Positions 43,347-43,378 of a stretch of 43,378 nt of DNA are shown here, one piece after another; the stretch's first letter is position 1; each line of letters starts with the position of its first letter. The notes under the pieces were generated by a model that did not search any database, was not told the origin of the DNA, and worked only from the letters and a program-made list of their open reading frames with translations. The DNA is from Glutinoglossum americanum (lineage: Eukaryota; Ascomycota; Geoglossomycetes; Geoglossales; Geoglossaceae): NCBI GenBank assembly GCA_020080175.1, contig JAGHQL010000208.1:1-43378 (forward strand), read 5' to 3'. The position numbers were made by a program, and so were the translations under genes.

Positions 43347-43378
43347 CCCCCCTCCCCCCCCCCCCCCCCCCCCCCCCC
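43310..43378. repeat. Poly-C run at right end
   Basis: Sixty-nine bases of C broken only by T at 43344 and 43353. It mirrors the poly-G run at the left end and has no telomeric hexamer. Probably an assembly or sequencing artefact. Confidence 0.85.

Overview
The window is nuclear DNA of a filamentous ascomycete (Pezizomycotina). The evidence is short introns (about 45-150 nt) with GTAAGT/GTGAGT-type donors and CTAAC/TTAAC-like branch points, a Zn(II)2Cys6 regulator, a SIT4-type phosphatase with a large insert, a Cdc11/Nud1-type scaffold and an MpaB-type oxygenase. I could not fix the class. No virus-like element, transposon or CRISPR array was recognised. Both ends dissolve into G/C homopolymers (poly-G at 92-122, poly-C at 43310-43378), which looks like assembly noise.

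Layout, left to right. (1) 1-7.69 kb: one short Ser-rich nuclear-type protein gene (minus, 1364-1903), followed by 5.8 kb of gene-free, homopolymer- and microsatellite-rich DNA. (2) 7.69-14.61 kb, a dense housekeeping block: SIT4/PP6 phosphatase (minus, five exons) is head-to-head with UPF3, the nonsense-mediated decay factor (plus). Next comes a U3 snoRNA gene (minus, about 12196-12469), head-to-head with threonine synthase THR4 (plus, three exons). (3) 15.17-21.89 kb: three minus-strand genes, an uncharacterised probable membrane protein, an aldehyde dehydrogenase (five exons) and a 680-residue disordered protein with a conserved N-terminal motif. The last shares a 654-bp divergent promoter with (4) 22.55-28.91 kb: a 2,057-residue leucine-rich-repeat protein matching the Cdc11/Nud1 septation-initiation scaffold (plus, four exons). 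(5) 29.3-34.6 kb: an F-box-like protein (minus) divergent from an MpaB-like (DUF2236) ER-anchored oxygenase (plus, five exons, one of only 65 nt). (6) 34.6-43.4 kb: gene-poor, holding one short Zn2Cys6 transcription factor gene (minus).

The genes are mostly unrelated core functions: rRNA processing (U3), mRNA surveillance (UPF3), TORC1/cell-cycle phosphatase signalling (SIT4), amino-acid synthesis (THR4), aldehyde oxidation and septation (CDC11). There is no convincing secondary-metabolite cluster. The most useful discovery is the U3 snoRNA gene, which is not protein-coding and is easily missed. It was identified from its box A, B, C, C' and D elements, their order, and a TATA element about 50 bp upstream. 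Other points worth attention are the 90-residue acidic insert inside the SIT4 catalytic domain, a second RNA-binding domain in UPF3, the resolved MpaB-like gene model, and the tandem repeat in the Cdc11 tail.
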